This document shows, one piece after another, positions 35,520-43,654 of a stretch of DNA of 64,000 bases (position 1 is its first letter; each line of letters opens with the position of its first letter). This DNA is from Diadema setosum (taxonomy: Eukaryota; Echinodermata; Echinoidea; Diadematoida; Diadematidae). The stretch covers positions 255,001-319,000 of the forward strand of contig CM067070.1 of the NCBI GenBank assembly GCA_033980235.1, given 5' to 3'. The translations under genes were made by a program, and so were the position numbers. The notes below the pieces were generated by a model, which was given only the letters and a program-made list of their open reading frames with translations, was not told where the DNA came from and ran no database searches.

Positions 35520-36596
35520 TCACACGTTTATCAAAACATCTGGTCTGTACTCTTAACTCTTATACGAATGACACAACTAAAAACTAAAGGGCTACAACAA
35601 CTGTGTCCATTCATTCACGACAATGATTATACCCCGCTTCTAAACGTTCAATGGGTCAGCAGTGTCACGTTTGTTTGCTTGGTTCGTTGGCTGGGGAAAT
35701 TATCAGTAAGAAGCTTGACACGATTACTCGCAATTTTTGACCTAGAAACACTTTAAATAGTACAGTGTTATAGGAGTACAGAAACTTACGATTTCTTTTT
35801 TTTTTCTCTCTTTATCAGGTTTCTTTCCTGCACCGATATATTTTGGCGCCATTATCAACTCAGTTTGTCTACATTGGCAATGGAACGAAGGCGAACGAGG
35901 AGCCTGCTGGATCTATGACAACAAAGCGTTCCGAATGGCTTTTATGTTGACGTTGATGGCGCTCCAAGGCCTTGAACTTATTTTCCTCCTGATAGTATTT
36001 TTCTCTATCAGGGAGAGCTTAAAGGTATTTAATGTTTTCACTCCACTATCTGTTACATACTATCCTTCCATACAAAGCCCTTGGCTTCATAAGCCTCCAC
36101 CAATGAGAATAGCATGAAAATGTCAAAACAATGTATTAAATTAAGATATAAATGCATAATAAAAATATATCATCAAATCTGACTTTTTTCCACAGAAATG
36201 TATTTATTTCTGGTAGCCATGCACATTTAAGTATTATCAATATTCAAATACTTGTAGGGAATTAAAAAAGGGAAGAAAATTTATTTTATTCTAAAAAGTA
36301 ATAATTCCACTTCTAATTTTGTTCCACAAAGTGCTATAAACCAAGTTGGACGACATCAGATACCCGTATGCACAAAATTCAAACATTGTATAACGCATTT
36401 CCTCTGTTTATGGAAATAAAATTGCATTGAAAAAACAAAACAAAACAAAGAAGACGTGTATCAGGAGGTGATTTCATTTAGGTTTATTACTAACACGTGG
36501 TTTTCTTTTGTTTTTGTTTTTCATATCTAGAACAAGAAAGCTGAAGAGCCAAGAGGACGTACTGACTTTACCAATTCTGGGCCAAACGGGAACTAA
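12186..36596 (+). CDS. slco: solute carrier organic anion transporter (OATP), ten coding exons
   Basis: A plasma-membrane, sodium-independent transporter of amphipathic organic anions, by family. Coding exons: 12186-12732, 12846-12998, 13667-14053, 27921-28085, 29955-30171, 30590-30731, 32778-32977, 33453-33517, 35819-36024 and 36531-36596. They sum to 2148 nt, 715 residues plus TAA, normal for OATPs, and all nine phases agree (1,1,1,1,2,0,2,1,0). Visible features are twelve membrane segments, the family signature DPRWIGAWWLGFI at residues 276-288 (last residue I rather than L), YIDD at 219-222, and an extracellular Kazal-like loop with Cys 493, 497, 499, 508, 519 and 523. Sequons include N167, N174, N531, N542 and N557. 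The start has a good context (gcaATGG), and an acceptor at 12168-12169 implies an upstream non-coding exon. Subfamily is not assigned. Confidence 0.95.
12846..12998 (+). CDS. slco: slco coding exon 2 (residues 183-233)
   Basis: Acceptor TTTCTACAG, donor AG|GTAATG, phase 1 at both ends. It encodes membrane segment 4 with the GIG and YIDDSVKK motifs characteristic of the family. Confidence 0.92.
12999..13666 (+). other. slco intron 2 with a duplicated donor site
   Basis: Contains a second copy of the exon 2 end: GCCTATACAG|GTAATGAAAA at the real donor is echoed by GCCTATACAG|GTAGTAAAAA at about 13051-13075. Extending exon 2 through the true donor meets an in-frame TAA within about 20 nt, so the second site cannot make a full protein. 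Confidence 0.7.
13667..14053 (+). CDS. slco: slco coding exon 3 (residues 234-362, signature exon)
   Basis: Acceptor TTTCCATTTCAG. It encodes segment 5 (TFGPSMGFLLGSL), the OATP signature at residues 276-288, segment 6 and a charged intracellular loop (KWRKEREVEREDR). The only donor that keeps frame is AAAAG|GCAAGT, a GC-type donor, giving phase 1. It precedes the 13.9 kb intron 3. Confidence 0.9.
14385..14539. repeat. degenerate ATTACCCC tandem repeat, left part
   Basis: Imperfect repetition of CAATTACCCC / GGATAACTACC blocks. It stops at TCCTCCGGAT (14530-14539) and resumes after the same 10 bp at 26866-26875, so the two parts were continuous before the LINE inserted. Confidence 0.75.
14540..16573 (-). 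pseudogene. RTE-type LINE, 3' part (connector, reverse transcriptase, C-terminus)
   Basis: Minus-strand non-LTR retrotransposon. Reading right to left: the connector after the endonuclease (16199-16573), the RT fingers (KPRKSPGVDNVPTELLK at 15879-16088), FIDFKKAFNRVWHDGLWK at 15569-15862, GVRQGCLLSPVLFNLFLE at 15388-15618, FADDIDLM at about 15375, YLGSTI, and the C-terminal YGCETWT and LAWFGHITRHD blocks down to 14640. It is broken by several stops and frameshifts, including a TGA directly before FADD. The endonuclease half lies at 26083-26865, separated by a later insertion. Assignment to RTE/BovB rests on the style of its endonuclease and C-terminus. Confidence 0.9.
16640..17394. repeat. 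GC-cored tandem units inside the hAT-like element, left block
   Basis: Units begin near 16640, 16868, 17060 and 17296 with GTGNNNGTGNGAGATCCT. They then carry CGGCGAGGGAGCGAAGCGACCGAGCG, the palindrome GTGGGAGGGGGATACCCCCTCCCAC or a variant, and AAAGTCGCGTTTATAGA. The period is about 190-235 bp. The block stops at TTTATA and resumes at 25023. Confidence 0.85.
17395..17560. repeat. left end of the TA-flanked element, GGTAC-rich
   Basis: CACACTAAAAAC is followed by repeated GGTAC/GTACC blocks with local inverted pairs (GGGTAGGCG..CGCCTGCGTACCC; GGTACTCGTCGGTACG). The style resembles the palindromic right end but the arms are not alignable beyond the first 11 bp. Confidence 0.55.
18000..18301 (+). 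promoter_or_regulatory. possible promoter and first exon of the nested gene
   Basis: A CpG-richer stretch than its surroundings (GGAGCGGCGACGACGTG, GTCGCCGAGCGG), ending at a strong donor CACG|GTGAGT at 18301/18302. An ATG at 18248 would be open for 18 codons to this donor, but its phase 0 does not match the next supported exon. It may therefore be a non-coding first exon. Inferred, not proven. Confidence 0.35.
18674..22703 (+). CDS. nested five-exon gene of unknown function
   Basis: Proposed coding segments: 18674-18899, 20114-20287, 20972-21060, 21520-21573 and 22605-22703, totalling 642 nt, or 213 residues plus TGA. Every junction has consensus sites (donors GTAAGG, GTAAGT, GTTTGT, GTAATG; acceptors TTATTTAG, CACACTTAG, TTTGTCCAG, TTCTTTGCAG) and the phases agree (1,1,0,0). 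Middle exons read SLHPYNTLKLQGLSSKGHPS and FHLLNVDVE, which look like real protein. I do not recognise the family; there are no membrane segments and no transposase triad that I can identify. The first exon is the least certain: alternative acceptors at 18799 or 18781 would need a further upstream exon. It lies wholly inside the TA-flanked element, so it could be its machinery or captured cargo. Confidence 0.55.
20114..20287 (+). CDS. nested gene exon (58 residues)
   Basis: Begins DKQLLMQLFHYQAVDYFM and ends ...SSILGN, phase 1 at both ends, with donor AATG|GTAAGT. The polypyrimidine tract TTTCTTTTTTTTTTGTTATTG lies directly before its acceptor. Confidence 0.6.
20646..20828. mobile_element. 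mariner/pogo-like MITE in an intron of the nested gene
   Basis: Ends CAGTGCACTCCCGTTATAACG and CGTTATTAACGGGAGTCCACTG are inverted copies, flanked by TA at 20644-20645 and 20829-20830. Internal GGTTATAACGAA blocks repeat. At 183 bp it has no coding capacity. Confidence 0.85.
20972..21060 (+). CDS. nested gene exon (29 residues)
   Basis: The acceptor follows TTTTTTTTTCTGTCC..CACTTAG. It reads SLHPYNTLKLQ to LAVIPQ, phase 1 to 0, with donor CAG|GTTTGT. Confidence 0.6.
21520..21573 (+). CDS. nested gene exon (18 residues)
   Basis: A 54-nt exon, EPAGPNPNPFHLLNVDVE, phase 0 to 0. The acceptor follows CTCACTATTTGTCCAG and the donor is GAG|GTAATG. Reading on without splicing meets TGA after five codons. 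Confidence 0.6.
21608..22036 (-). CDS. unassigned minus-strand ORF
   Basis: An open frame of about 140 codons within the TA-flanked element, opposite the 21574-22604 intron of the nested gene. It starts at a GTG in this frame (no ATG), so if real it would be an exon; an acceptor-like CTATTCCAG lies at about 22020. It contains aromatic-rich, non-repetitive stretches such as HFDFQCTSFTTYCYDVMVPF and PTGWRVVALSDDITHVLNIG. No family is recognised. It may be an exon of an opposing gene or a retrocopy. Confidence 0.35.
   Translation of the reverse strand: MLGYSSPNVHYTAKVEAIPAEMLVQVQRTVPSTSTRRPSGAKGIPHITNRDFLIVWTQPRFLYKSGSRLLQSVCHIWDDIAHFDFQCTSFTTYCYDVMVPFPPTGWRVVALSDDITHVLNIGGNEILGRRVLRFRPGMYWRT
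24659..24712. repeat. 12-bp minisatellite
   Basis: GTGTTTGTGTGC with small variants repeated about four times. Confidence 0.8.
24738..25022. repeat. palindromic right end of the TA-flanked element
   Basis: The arm CACACTAAAAAAAGGAGTGC..ATATGTACC is matched inverted by GGTACATATTTGCTCTCCTATTTTTTAGTGTG. Internal GGTAC-bearing blocks pair throughout, including GACAAGCATCTGTACC with GGTACAGATGCTTGTC. TA precedes it at 24736-24737. It can fold into one long hairpin. Confidence 0.85.
25023..25560. repeat. GC-cored tandem units, right block
   Basis: Continuation of the left block: TAGAGAATTTAAAGCAAATT follows the TA exactly as in the uninterrupted unit at about 16964. Two further units start near 25118 and 25333. 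Confidence 0.85.
25561..25935. other. hAT-like element right interior with two small hairpins
   Basis: No gene. ATCTATACACTAA at 25747-25759 pairs with TTAGTGTATAGAT at 25779-25791, and TTTCGCCCC at 25823-25831 pairs with GGGGCGAAA at 25836-25844. Confidence 0.6.
26083..26865 (-). pseudogene. RTE-type LINE, 5' part (endonuclease)
   Basis: Apurinic-endonuclease domain on the minus strand with QGDWNANVG, GRFGMGDTNDRG, TWHSPNG, NQIDFILV and GSDHDL, the catalytic and metal-binding blocks of LINE endonucleases (often mislabelled craniofacial development protein 2). The N-terminal part is missing, so the copy is 5' truncated. An in-frame TAG sits just before EVEEFYDQ (about 26663). It ends at KEVLLTT, where the same reading frame continues in the other half at 16565. 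Confidence 0.9.
26866..27190. repeat. degenerate ATTACCCC tandem repeat, right part
   Basis: Continues the repeat of 14385-14539 with GATAACTACC, AATTACC and AACTTACCCC blocks up to about 27190. Opposite-strand versions (GGGGGTAGTTAT, GGGGGTAACTGCCC) appear at about 27630-27750. Confidence 0.7.
27921..28085 (+). CDS. slco: slco coding exon 4 (residues 363-417)
   Basis: Acceptor CAACCGTAG, donor ACAG|GTAAGA, phase 1 to 1. It reads LRRLFLNPTN then membrane segment 7 (GAAFSSILGIYGSF) and KFIQVQYAVSPATAS, as in other OATPs. A second AG at 27938-27939 would break the frame, so 27921 is preferred. Confidence 0.9.
28086..29954 (+). other. slco intron 4
   Basis: Contains a (GT)n tract at about 28333-28370 and the 167-bp MITE at 29728-29894. 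A related sequence with CCACCAAATTTCATT and GAGCCACCA lies just left of it at about 29513-29590. No nested gene seen. Confidence 0.7.
29728..29894. mobile_element. 167-bp MITE with 5-bp target duplication
   Basis: Ends GCAGGGCTC and GAGCCCTGC are inverted, flanked by CCTAT at 29723-29727 and 29895-29899. The interior carries paired GGTGGCCC and GGCCACC blocks. No coding capacity. Confidence 0.75.
29955..30171 (+). CDS. slco: slco coding exon 5 (residues 418-489)
   Basis: Acceptor TTTTCGTTAG, donor CAG|GTGAGT, phase 1 to 2. It encodes membrane segments 8 and 9 and the conserved GCDN with AGVT at the start of the large fifth outside loop. Confidence 0.92.
30590..30731 (+). CDS. slco: slco coding exon 6 (Kazal-like loop, residues 490-537)
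   Basis: Acceptor TTACGTTACAG, donor CAA|GTAAGT, phase 2 to 0. It encodes CNAECSC, PVCGSNGVTY and PCHAGC, the cysteine-rich Kazal-like core of the OATP outside loop, with sequon N531. The exon is too short to stand out as an ORF and was found from the phase chain. Confidence 0.92.
30732..32777 (+). other. slco intron 6 with a MITE copy
   Basis: Holds the 238-bp inverted-repeat element at 31227-31464. The rest is AT-rich with no recognised gene; the ORF at 31534-31779 has no support. Confidence 0.6.
31227..31464. mobile_element. GAAGGGTTT MITE, copy 1
   Basis: The left end GAAGGGTTTCTTCGCAAAAA pairs with the right end TTTTTGCGAACAAACTCTTC, and CCGATACGTCCAT with ATGGACTTATCG. A second, more perfect copy is at 43129-43375. 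The flanks ATTT and GTTT match at three of four positions. Confidence 0.75.
32778..32977 (+). CDS. slco: slco coding exon 7 (residues 538-603)
   Basis: Acceptor CAAACCTCAG, donor TAAG|GTAGAT, phase 0 to 2. It completes the cysteine-rich loop (YTQCHC and GPCPKTC) and encodes membrane segment 10. Confidence 0.9.
33453..33517 (+). CDS. slco: slco coding exon 8 (residues 604-625)
   Basis: A 65-nt micro-exon with acceptor CACTTTACAG and donor CTAG|GTATGC, phase 2 to 1. It encodes RCVEEDDRSMALGLRTVI, the conserved loop between segments 10 and 11 of OATPs. Confidence 0.9.
33518..35818 (+). other. slco intron 8
   Basis: AT-rich, with a (CA)n tract at about 35484-35518. No gene or complete mobile element recognised. 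Confidence 0.6.
35819..36024 (+). CDS. slco: slco coding exon 9 (residues 626-694)
   Basis: Acceptor CTTTATCAG, donor AAAG|GTATTT, phase 1 to 0. It encodes segment 11 (FPAPIYFGAIINSVCLHW), the GACWIYDN loop and segment 12. Confidence 0.92.
36531..36596 (+). CDS. slco: slco coding exon 10 (C-terminal tail, residues 695-715, stop)
   Basis: Acceptor TCATATCTAG, then 21 codons and TAA at 36594-36596. The tail is polar and short, with no recognised sorting motif. Confidence 0.85.
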   Translation, partial: NKKAEEPRGRTDFTNSGPNGN

Positions 36597-36898
36597 AACT
36601 AAAAGAGGAGACAAAGTTTAAACGTTATATACATAAACGATCAGTAAAGACACCACCTACCCCTTTGTCTGTATGTAGTCTTACGGGACACACTGGACGT
36701 GTCCTGGGGATTATTTATATACCAACATTTTTTTTTTTTCTTCTTAAATTCACGTCCTTATTTTAATCTTTCATAATTACTAATCGACATGAAGTAAAAA
36801 CAGTAAGTGTAGTATAGTGTAAAGGAAATAACTGCTTTCTGAGATGAGGACTTTTATTCCTAAATAATAACAATAATAATGATGATAATAATAATAAT

Positions 36899-36943
<45 letters not shown>

Positions 36944-38281
36944 TAATAAAAGCGATAACGCTCCCCTTTAAACACATGAACAAAAACCAACCAAAATGAC
37001 CGTTTGACAGGTAAATGTACTTCAAAATAGTTCTATGTCACAGAACGCACTGCGTGAAAATTTTCCCAAATCTATTTGACGAAGCTGAGTATAGCATTTA
37101 AACGAGATTTGAGGATGAAATAGAATAAGCTAATGAGAAAATACAGTCAGAATTGTTTGGAATGTATGCTTAGAACCAGCAATAGCTTTAAGGCACTGTT
37201 TGACACGGGGAGCAGTGATTTAAAAACAAATCGAGTTATTACATTTGATGCCTTATTTGCATAGGTCAGTTTTGTCACGATTAAAGCATCCTACCATAAA
37301 ATTGTTATGTTTATACTATAGAATCAGTTTTATTTCAACTATTGTTCGCATTTTGTTTATCAACAATTCATAACATTGATTAGACACATTGTACTAATTA
37401 ACATTTCTAAACTGTTTCTACCTTTAAGTCACCATTTAGAAATACTTTGGAGTAATATAGTTAGGTGTTTGTTTCACCTGCAAGTGGTAAATGTTGCCTT
37501 TTTAGTTTAATTCGGTTGAAAGAGTATATGCTTCATTCTTTGTATAAATTGAGGCATGTACTGTGATATTCACATCTAAATCGTTAAGAATTCAAATCTT
37601 TTAACTGATTATTGAATTATTGTGCACTTCACAGATGCATCTAAGATGATATTTACTTAATATACAGTGATGTTTTGAGCAAATCACCCGTTATGATTAT
37701 AGTCGGAAAGAAAATTTGCCATAGTTCATACCACACACGACCCCCCCCCCCCCCCCCCCCCGAATCGATATTTATATGTAATACCGTTCGGATGCTATAT
37801 AGTACATTTGGATCACGCTGTGAGCACTTTGCTATATACCCTTTGTGCTAATTATTGGAATACGTATTGCATTAAAGGGAAATTCAGAAAAGAAATGTGT
37901 ATATAAGATGGAGCACTCTCAAACTGATTGGCCAACACGTGTAATTGTCCCAAATCAAGTAAAATGTTTAGAACAATAGCTAATGTAACTGGTAATTGTA
38001 CCTCAATATTATGTGTGACTTCAGAGAATATCTGGTAAACACAATTTTTTCATTTTTTTTTGTTAAATTCCTGCTTTAACAGGTTTAGTTACACTTAAAT
38101 TTGTATGTTTTCCTAGACGCTGTTGTAATTTTTGTCATATTCAAGTATACAACTCAAATATTGGCTGTTGTTGCTACTGACAGTCACGGAGTATCAAATT
38201 GTTTGTAAATAGAACGTTGTAGTCGTATAGTGGTGGTTAAGGTTAGTTACATGTATATAGTATACACCCACACACATACAA

Positions 38282-38341
<60 letters not shown>

Positions 38342-38506
38342 GTTTATACAATATGTATTATGAACATAATGTTTTCTTTTTCTTTACGCAGTTTGATGAA
38401 AAGCTTCATTTATTCGGTATCTAATCTACAGTATTTTGTTCTTGATATCTACCAGTGGAATATTAATCAAGAAATGGTACCTTCACAATCTGAAACATGT
38501 GTTATG

Positions 38507-38545
<39 letters not shown>

Positions 38546-39965
38546 CCCTTGAAATATAAAAAAGCATATGTAATAAATTCAGGAATGTACCAACTAAAAT
38601 GCATTATTATTTTATTCCTCGTGAATCAGTGTCTCGACGAGGTGTTGCAGAGAGTGTTAAATTGATTTGTTATTATATATTGGCAGAGACTTCTGGTGGA
38701 AATCCCCTGCCAATGCGCCAAGCCTCAACAATCTGAAATAGTGCTCCGATTCAATGAGGTGAACTTATTATTTTCATCAATAGTATTATAAAAATAAAAT
38801 ACCTCCAATTTATTGTTGGAGATACCCGTTTTAAAAGAGAATCAATAAATTCACTTGTGAAAAATCTGACATGTGTATTTGCAGTAAACTCGCTACAAAG
38901 CTGATGAAAGTAGCAGAATTATTTTCTAATTACTAACAAGATGCTCCACTAAATGTTGGTAATAATTGCACACTTCCATAGAAAAATCTCCATTAATTAT
39001 GACCATGCCACATAGAATCACCTAAAATGAGCTAGATATGTGTATTTTTTATCCTCTCTCTCTCTCTCTCTCTCTCTCTTTTGTGTGTGTGTGGGGGGGG
39101 GGGGGGGGAAGGGGCAACCAAAGTGCTCAAAGCGGTGACACCTTACGTATTCCTTTGTATGGTACAAACGTGTGTGTGTGTGGGGGGGGGGGGGTGGGGA
39201 GGGGGTTCCGCGCCTTTTACTATTACCCAGTAAATCTATCCGGCTCTTTGCATTTTCGAAAACCAGAATGGGCGATCATATTAACTTTCACTGTGTCAAT
39301 ATCACGTTGTTTTCAAGGCAGTCTAACTGCCTAACAGATATACGCAGAGTTCCTTTTCGAAAAGTGTTATATCCACTTTAGATGTTAAGAAGAAAGCCTG
39401 CAATGCATTTATGTCCAAGAATATTACCCCATTTGATAATATGATCAAGAAAAATGTACCTTAAAAAGTCTATATGTCTACAGTAATTCAAAAAGATAAT
39501 GTTAGATTTCTCGTTCTATGGGTTAGGACTTCGAATATGATATCTACCTCTATCGCCTTTTATACCTTTTAAAACAGTACCTTTTATCATGATAATGTGC
39601 GACAAATTAATAATGGTAGCCTATAGTTATTAGGTTTTGTCTCCATGTGCGTGTGTGTGTGTGTGTGTGTGTGTGCTTTGGTGACTTATATTTCTTTTAT
39701 TTTCTCCATTTCTCAAAAAAAAAATTAAATGCACATAGACGAAACTTTTCACAAACAGTAATTAAATAATATTTTGTCATTATGTGGAGAGCTACACAGG
39801 CAGGTAAATTCGCCATCCTGGCCTTTGGAATCAAAGTGAGGTCGGGCATTATAGTTTCTAATGGATCCTGATGGATTTATTTTTTTTTATCAGTGCCCAA
39901 ATTCTCTTTGGGAATGATGAAAAAATATGTTGAGCACTTTTTAAAAGGAGCTCTTCTTATATATG
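36597..39965 (+). other. slco 3' flank
   Basis: Probable 3' UTR then intergenic DNA. AATAAA occurs at about 36943 and again near 38569, but the cleavage site cannot be chosen from sequence. Simple repeats: (AAT)n at about 36864-36946, poly-C at 37741-37760, (CA)n(TA)n at 38266-38342, (TA)n at 38507-38544, (CT)n with G runs at 39053-39110 and (GT)n near 39652-39675. No further gene seen. Confidence 0.6.
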
Positions 39966-39970
39966 AAGAC

Positions 39971-40275
39971 CTGAATATAAGAACGACCCAAGTCCATTTT
40001 TTGGCCAAATCCAGTTTGACGTGGGAAATTGTAGCTTATGCATGGACTCATCTTGTGTATAAATGATAAATCCTAATTACCCCCGGAAGTGCCTGAAATA
40101 AATGAGTCAAATCTTATATGAATGTAAGAATGAAGGACTTGGGTTATTCTTACATTCATATTATAGCGCCCACCCTCATCTTTCTCTCATCTCATATAGC
40201 AGAATATCATGTATATGATCCAAAGAACGACCCAAGTCCGTACGCACAAAATGGCCTCTCCACAATTAATGTAAA
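39971..40275. repeat. AACGACCCAAGTCC dispersed element, copy 1
   Basis: Begins TGAATATAAGAACGACCCAAGTCC. The inverse GGACTTGGGTTATTCTTACATTCA occurs at about 40135-40158, followed by a tail ending CAAAATGGCCTCTCCACAATTAATGT. Copy 2 is at 45185-45515. Confidence 0.8.
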
Positions 40276-40321
40276 TGTTTATTGTCATAATATATATTTT
40301 AGTTTGTATAATACAATGTTG

Positions 40322-40356
40322 CCTTCAAGTTCAAGTTCAAGTTCAAGTTCAACATT
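40322..40356. repeat. (TTCAAG)n microsatellite
   Basis: About five TTCAAG units. Confidence 0.9.
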
Positions 40357-40379
40357 ATTTCATTTCCACTAAATAAACA

Positions 40380-41538
40380 GGAGAAATTATATTCAATGCA
40401 TAAACAAAACAAATTTGTAGTAATTTCGATAAACGTACATCAACAAGATACATGTGATGATGAGTAACGACATAATTGCATTTATAAGGTATATACATAT
40501 GCATATTACACGGATGGGAATGGAAATGGAGGGTCCCACTAAAAAGTCAAGCTTCTATGATATGGGACCCTCAGAAATACATAAAAAGCAAATAATGGCT
40601 TCATAAAACTACAAAAAAATATATGAAACAAAATCAAAGAAACCAATGTCAACTGACATGAAATAAAATAACAGGAAAAAAAAAACCAAAAAAAAAAAGA
40701 AATAAGGGAAACAAAAGCAAATGAAACTGCAACACACACCATCGTAGACACAAGCAAACAGATTTCCAGGATGTATAGGAGTAATAAGACACACCCTTGA
40801 ATGATATTGTAAATATAAGGATTGGGTACAAATACCAGAAAAAACTACAAAAGAGCGGACATATTAAAAGCAAAGAAGAGACACAATGATGCATTGTTCG
40901 ATGACTGTCATATTTGAGGAGAACTTATATTCGACAGATTATTTTACTCTCATGATAGAAAATAATTAATAGGCCTATGTTATAAGATTTCAATAAAAAT
41001 AATGTCAATTTATTCTTGAAAGAATTCAAAGTTCGTGCTGTTACAATACCATCACAGTTAAGATAGAATATTGCTGGACAAATAAAAAAAGATATGAAGT
41101 TATTTTAAGTTAACTCGAAACGGTCTTCCATTTTACTTGGATCGTCCTTATATTCAGATACTCATATGTATATTTATTTAGACGTATCTGTGCTTTGTCG
41201 TCTTGTCTCCTACCGGCGGTTTCATGGTGTAGCGATGTTCAGGTAGACTGACTTTCAAAGTGATGTACTTCTGTGTTTATGTGGCGAGGTGGATCGGCTT
41301 GACGGGTGGATGGTTTGCCTCTTCCTCGTGTCTACATTTTGATTTAAGTTGGCACGTTTTGTTTGGTGCGTTTTTGTTCCGGATGATAATGACCTTCACA
41401 TCGAGGCAAATATTGCACAGGCCACTCTTTTTTAGAGTTAACTTTGACTTTTTTTTCTTTTTTGATGTCCCAGGATAGCCTGAAGTTTCCATGTTTGTAT
41501 TTCAGGCTCCAGATGTACACTGACTCAGCAAAAAAAAA

Positions 41539-41575
<37 letters not shown>

Positions 41576-43030
41576 GAAAGTAAACAATTTTTCGATTTCA
41601 TATTTTTCACAAAAAATTTTGATGAAAACCAATGCATTATACACCAAATTGATAGTAATTTGATTGGTTACCGACCTAGCATGTCAAGCAGGTCAATATA
41701 AAGGGAAACGTTACGCATGGGAAAACGCATTTTTTTCTCCATGTCACAAAAGTAAAAATTGTAAAAATTGACATGTTGTCTTTCAATTGGAAATGCTCTA
41801 CAAGATAACAATGATAACAAAAGATCATTAACGCAGAAATAACCAAAAAAGTGTTTGTTCTCTTTATCTCTGATCTTCTCCTGAAATATTTAGCATAGAG
41901 GTGAATTTCTAGATCACTCTAAAAGTCGTACTGCCGGCATGTAATGTTTTATCAAACATTCAAGTCTGAATAGCTCGGACACATGCAGAGGTAGTGAATC
42001 TAATCCCTGAAGCGATAACATGAGAAAAATAAAATCTTTTATCTTATTTCAATTCAACAGGAAAGTAATATAAAATACAATTCATATATTCCCAAATCAT
42101 ATTGTTATAACAATTTACTTGAAACATTCATTCATAAAGTAGGAATAAAACTCATAAGCACAAATACAGATAACATTGAAATGAGAAATCCAATATATAC
42201 TTTGCAAGGATGACAAAAAAAAAATAAGCGAATAAAAAGAATGACCAGTACTACAAATGGAAAGTAACGTTTGTCTGGTATGGATTACTAGTACTCGGTA
42301 AACAATGTGCAAACAGCGTGTTTATCTCCAATTTGCCTATGGCTGTATAGTTAGAGCAGACATTAACTGATCCAAGCCCTTTTGACCATGTTATTTTCTT
42401 TTTTTCAACAGGGGTGCTGAACCCTACTCTGTGCCCCAGATAGGATGTGGAACGCTTGACACTATTTCTTTTTTTTTAGATACATGCGAACGTGGGCCAT
42501 GAAAGGCGAAAAAAGATTATACTTAACTTTAAAAAAAAAGTTAAGTGAATCGCCACAACTTGATATTAGTCAACTATTTATCAGCGCGTGCACCTTCAAT
42601 CTGTAAGGGCACTTTAGAGATGGCCCCCCTCCCCCCCCCCCCCAAAAAAAAAAAAGAAATGGGAAGGGGGCAATTAACCCTGACATCTTGGCTTGAAGTT
42701 CAGCAATCTAGTGTTCAGCCTTTGAATAGTATTTGGAAAAACGATCAATAGGTACATTTTTAAGGAACAAAGAGAATGGCTAAATCAGTAGGAGAGTGTT
42801 AGGCCCTCCTTTTGGGTGAGTGGAGCTATAAACTGTAGAAATGAAATTCGCATTCCTTCTGTGATTTCAACTTGACGTTATAAAAACGTTTTTCAAACTT
42901 TAAAATTTTTTAGAATATTCAAAACGTTCTGTGGACGTACTGCGGGCGTGCAGAAAATCTTTGAAAACCGTGTAGAACGTTCAAAAAACTTTTAAGAAGT
43001 CAACGTTTTTTGTTTATTGTTATTCGGTAT
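40380..43030. other. no gene seen
   Basis: AT-rich DNA with poly-A/poly-T tracts, for example (A)n(GAAAA)n at 41529-41580. Short ORFs translate homopolymers. A partly palindromic stretch with repeated AACGTT occurs at 42880-43010. Confidence 0.55.
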
Positions 43031-43031
43031 C

Positions 43032-43648
43032 TAAAGGAGATGGCTAGTAACTAACTAATCAGAGGAAATCAGTGGGAATGCTGGGTGATGATTGATCCAA
43101 TTCTTGTGGGATTTATTAATGAGTACATGAAGGGTTTGTTTGCAAAAACCGATAAGTCTATTTTTGAGGATTTTGAAGTACGGTCTCTGTCATAAAGTAC
43201 ATAATAATACCTTTTAAATGATATATTGGTCACTACTTATAAAGGTACATTTTTGAAGTTATGGTCAAAAGAAGCAAAAATTTTCTTACTATTCTTTTTA
43301 TTTTTCTTGACCTTTAATCGCAAATATCTCCATTTGGCAAATATGGACTTATCGGTTTTTGCGAACAAACTCTTCACATAATAATATATCTACTGTGTGA
43401 AAATTATTTGCGTCACAACGGTCTCATATTCAAGAAATGTGCACTTTAATGTCCCGTCACTGTAAAGGCACGCTAACTTGAAAACGTTGAACTGCACACT
43501 TACTTGAATATGAGACCATTGTGAAGCAAATTATTTTCACACAATAGATATACAATGTACTCTTAAATGAATCCAACAAGGATTGGAACAATGATCCCCC
43601 AGCATTCCCACTGATTCCCACTGATCAGTTACTACCCATCACCTTTAA
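43032..43648. mobile_element. long-armed palindromic MITE interrupted by another MITE
   Basis: The left arm TAAAGGAGATGG...CAGTGGGAATGCTGGG...GAGTACAT is inverted in the right arm ATGTACTC...CCCAGCATTCCCACTG...CCATCACCTTTA. The arms continue inward (TGTGTGAAAATTATTTGC with GCAAATTATTTTCACACA). Only the left arm is split, by the element at 43129-43375. Confidence 0.85.
43129..43375. mobile_element. GAAGGGTTT MITE, copy 2
   Basis: Ends GAAGGGTTTGTTTGCAAAAA and TTTTTGCGAACAAACTCTTC. ACAT flanks it at 43125-43128 and 43376-43379; the uninterrupted right arm of the host MITE shows only one ACAT. Confidence 0.85.
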
Positions 43649-43654
43649 ACTTTA

